Positions 5,610 to 5,832 of a stretch of 5,832 nucleotides of DNA are shown here, in pieces (the first letter of the stretch is position 1; each line of letters begins with the position of its first letter). The position numbers and the translations under genes were made by a program. The notes beneath the pieces were generated by a model, which had not been told where the DNA came from, searched no databases, and saw nothing but the letters and a program-made list of their open reading frames with translations. The stretch is from Chloroflexota bacterium. GTDB lineage: Bacteria; Chloroflexota; Dehalococcoidia; SM23-28-2; RBG-16-64-32. Location: positions 1-5,832 of the forward strand of contig JADFNQ010000095.1 of the NCBI GenBank assembly GCA_022563285.1, written 5' to 3'.

Positions 5610-5832
5610 ATGATCGAGACCGGTGATCTGAAGAAGGGCGTAGCGCTGGAGATAGACGGCACCCTGTACCGGGTGCTGGACGTGGCCCACATCAAGCTGG
5701 GCCGGGGCACGGCGCAGGTGCGCATGAAGCTGCGGGACGTCCGCGCCGGCCACATCATCGAGCGCACGGTCATGGCGGGCGCCCGCTTCACGAGGGCGCG
5801 GGTGGAGCGGCAGCCAGCCCAGTACCTGTACA
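5610..5832 (+). CDS. efp: Translation elongation factor P, 3' end truncated by the window
   Basis: EF-P enters the ribosomal E site and promotes peptide-bond formation at consecutive prolines. Only 74 residues are visible, reading MIETGDLKKG at the start and running off the window at QYLY; full-length EF-P is about 185 residues. The visible part is the N-terminal KOW-like domain I (1-62 or so) and the start of the first OB domain. MKLRDVRAGHIIERTV (39-54) and the QYLY segment (71-74) match the family. The loop that contacts the P-site tRNA reads KLGRGTAQVR (29-38). The position of the modified Lys34 in E. coli is Arg32 here, as I recall for Thermus EF-P. ATG 5610 fits the known N-terminus and lies 8 bases after the peptidase stop. 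A proline peptidase next to EF-P is a common pairing. The family call is secure despite the truncation. Confidence 0.95.
   Translation, partial: MIETGDLKKGVALEIDGTLYRVLDVAHIKLGRGTAQVRMKLRDVRAGHIIERTVMAGARFTRARVERQPAQYLY

Overview
The window is a gene-dense, high-GC stretch (roughly 60-65% GC by eye) of what looks like an ordinary bacterial chromosome. It holds six genes, all on the + strand and packed head to tail: dprA (5' end cut off), topA, a Xer-type tyrosine recombinase, aroQ, an M24B Xaa-Pro peptidase, and efp (3' end cut off). There are no RNA genes, insertion sequences, CRISPR arrays or phage genes, and no stretch over 300 bases without a gene. The six proteins are all recognisable from family motifs, with catalytic residues intact wherever they are visible.

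Layout: dprA runs from the window edge to 820. topA begins within a few bases of its stop, with its start best placed at GTG 827. xer overlaps the topA stop by one base (TGATG). aroQ begins 29 bases inside the end of xer. The peptidase overlaps aroQ by ATGA. efp starts 8 bases after the peptidase stop. No junction leaves room for a promoter or intrinsic terminator, so the set is probably one transcription unit whose promoter lies upstream of the window. Ribosome-binding sites are good before topA and the peptidase and poor before xer and aroQ, which points to translational coupling for the latter two.

How the genes relate: DprA (loads RecA on incoming single-stranded DNA), TopA (relaxes negative supercoils) and Xer (resolves chromosome dimers) form a DNA-maintenance half. 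AroQ (shikimate pathway), the proline peptidase and EF-P (relieves ribosome stalling at polyproline) form a metabolic and translation half. From family knowledge, dprA-topA-xerC and aroQ-peptidase-efp are each known neighbourhoods in Bacillus-like genomes but lie apart there. Here they are joined.

Organism: a high-GC, non-proteobacterial lineage is suggested by the gene order and by an EF-P loop of Thermus type (LGRG, with arginine at the tip). Chloroflexota is my best guess from the general look of the proteins, but this is inference without a database search. I see no undescribed system here. The points most worth checking are the EF-P arginine tip, the joined clusters, the odd C-terminal tail of Xer that runs into aroQ, and a perfect 10-bp inverted repeat at the left edge.
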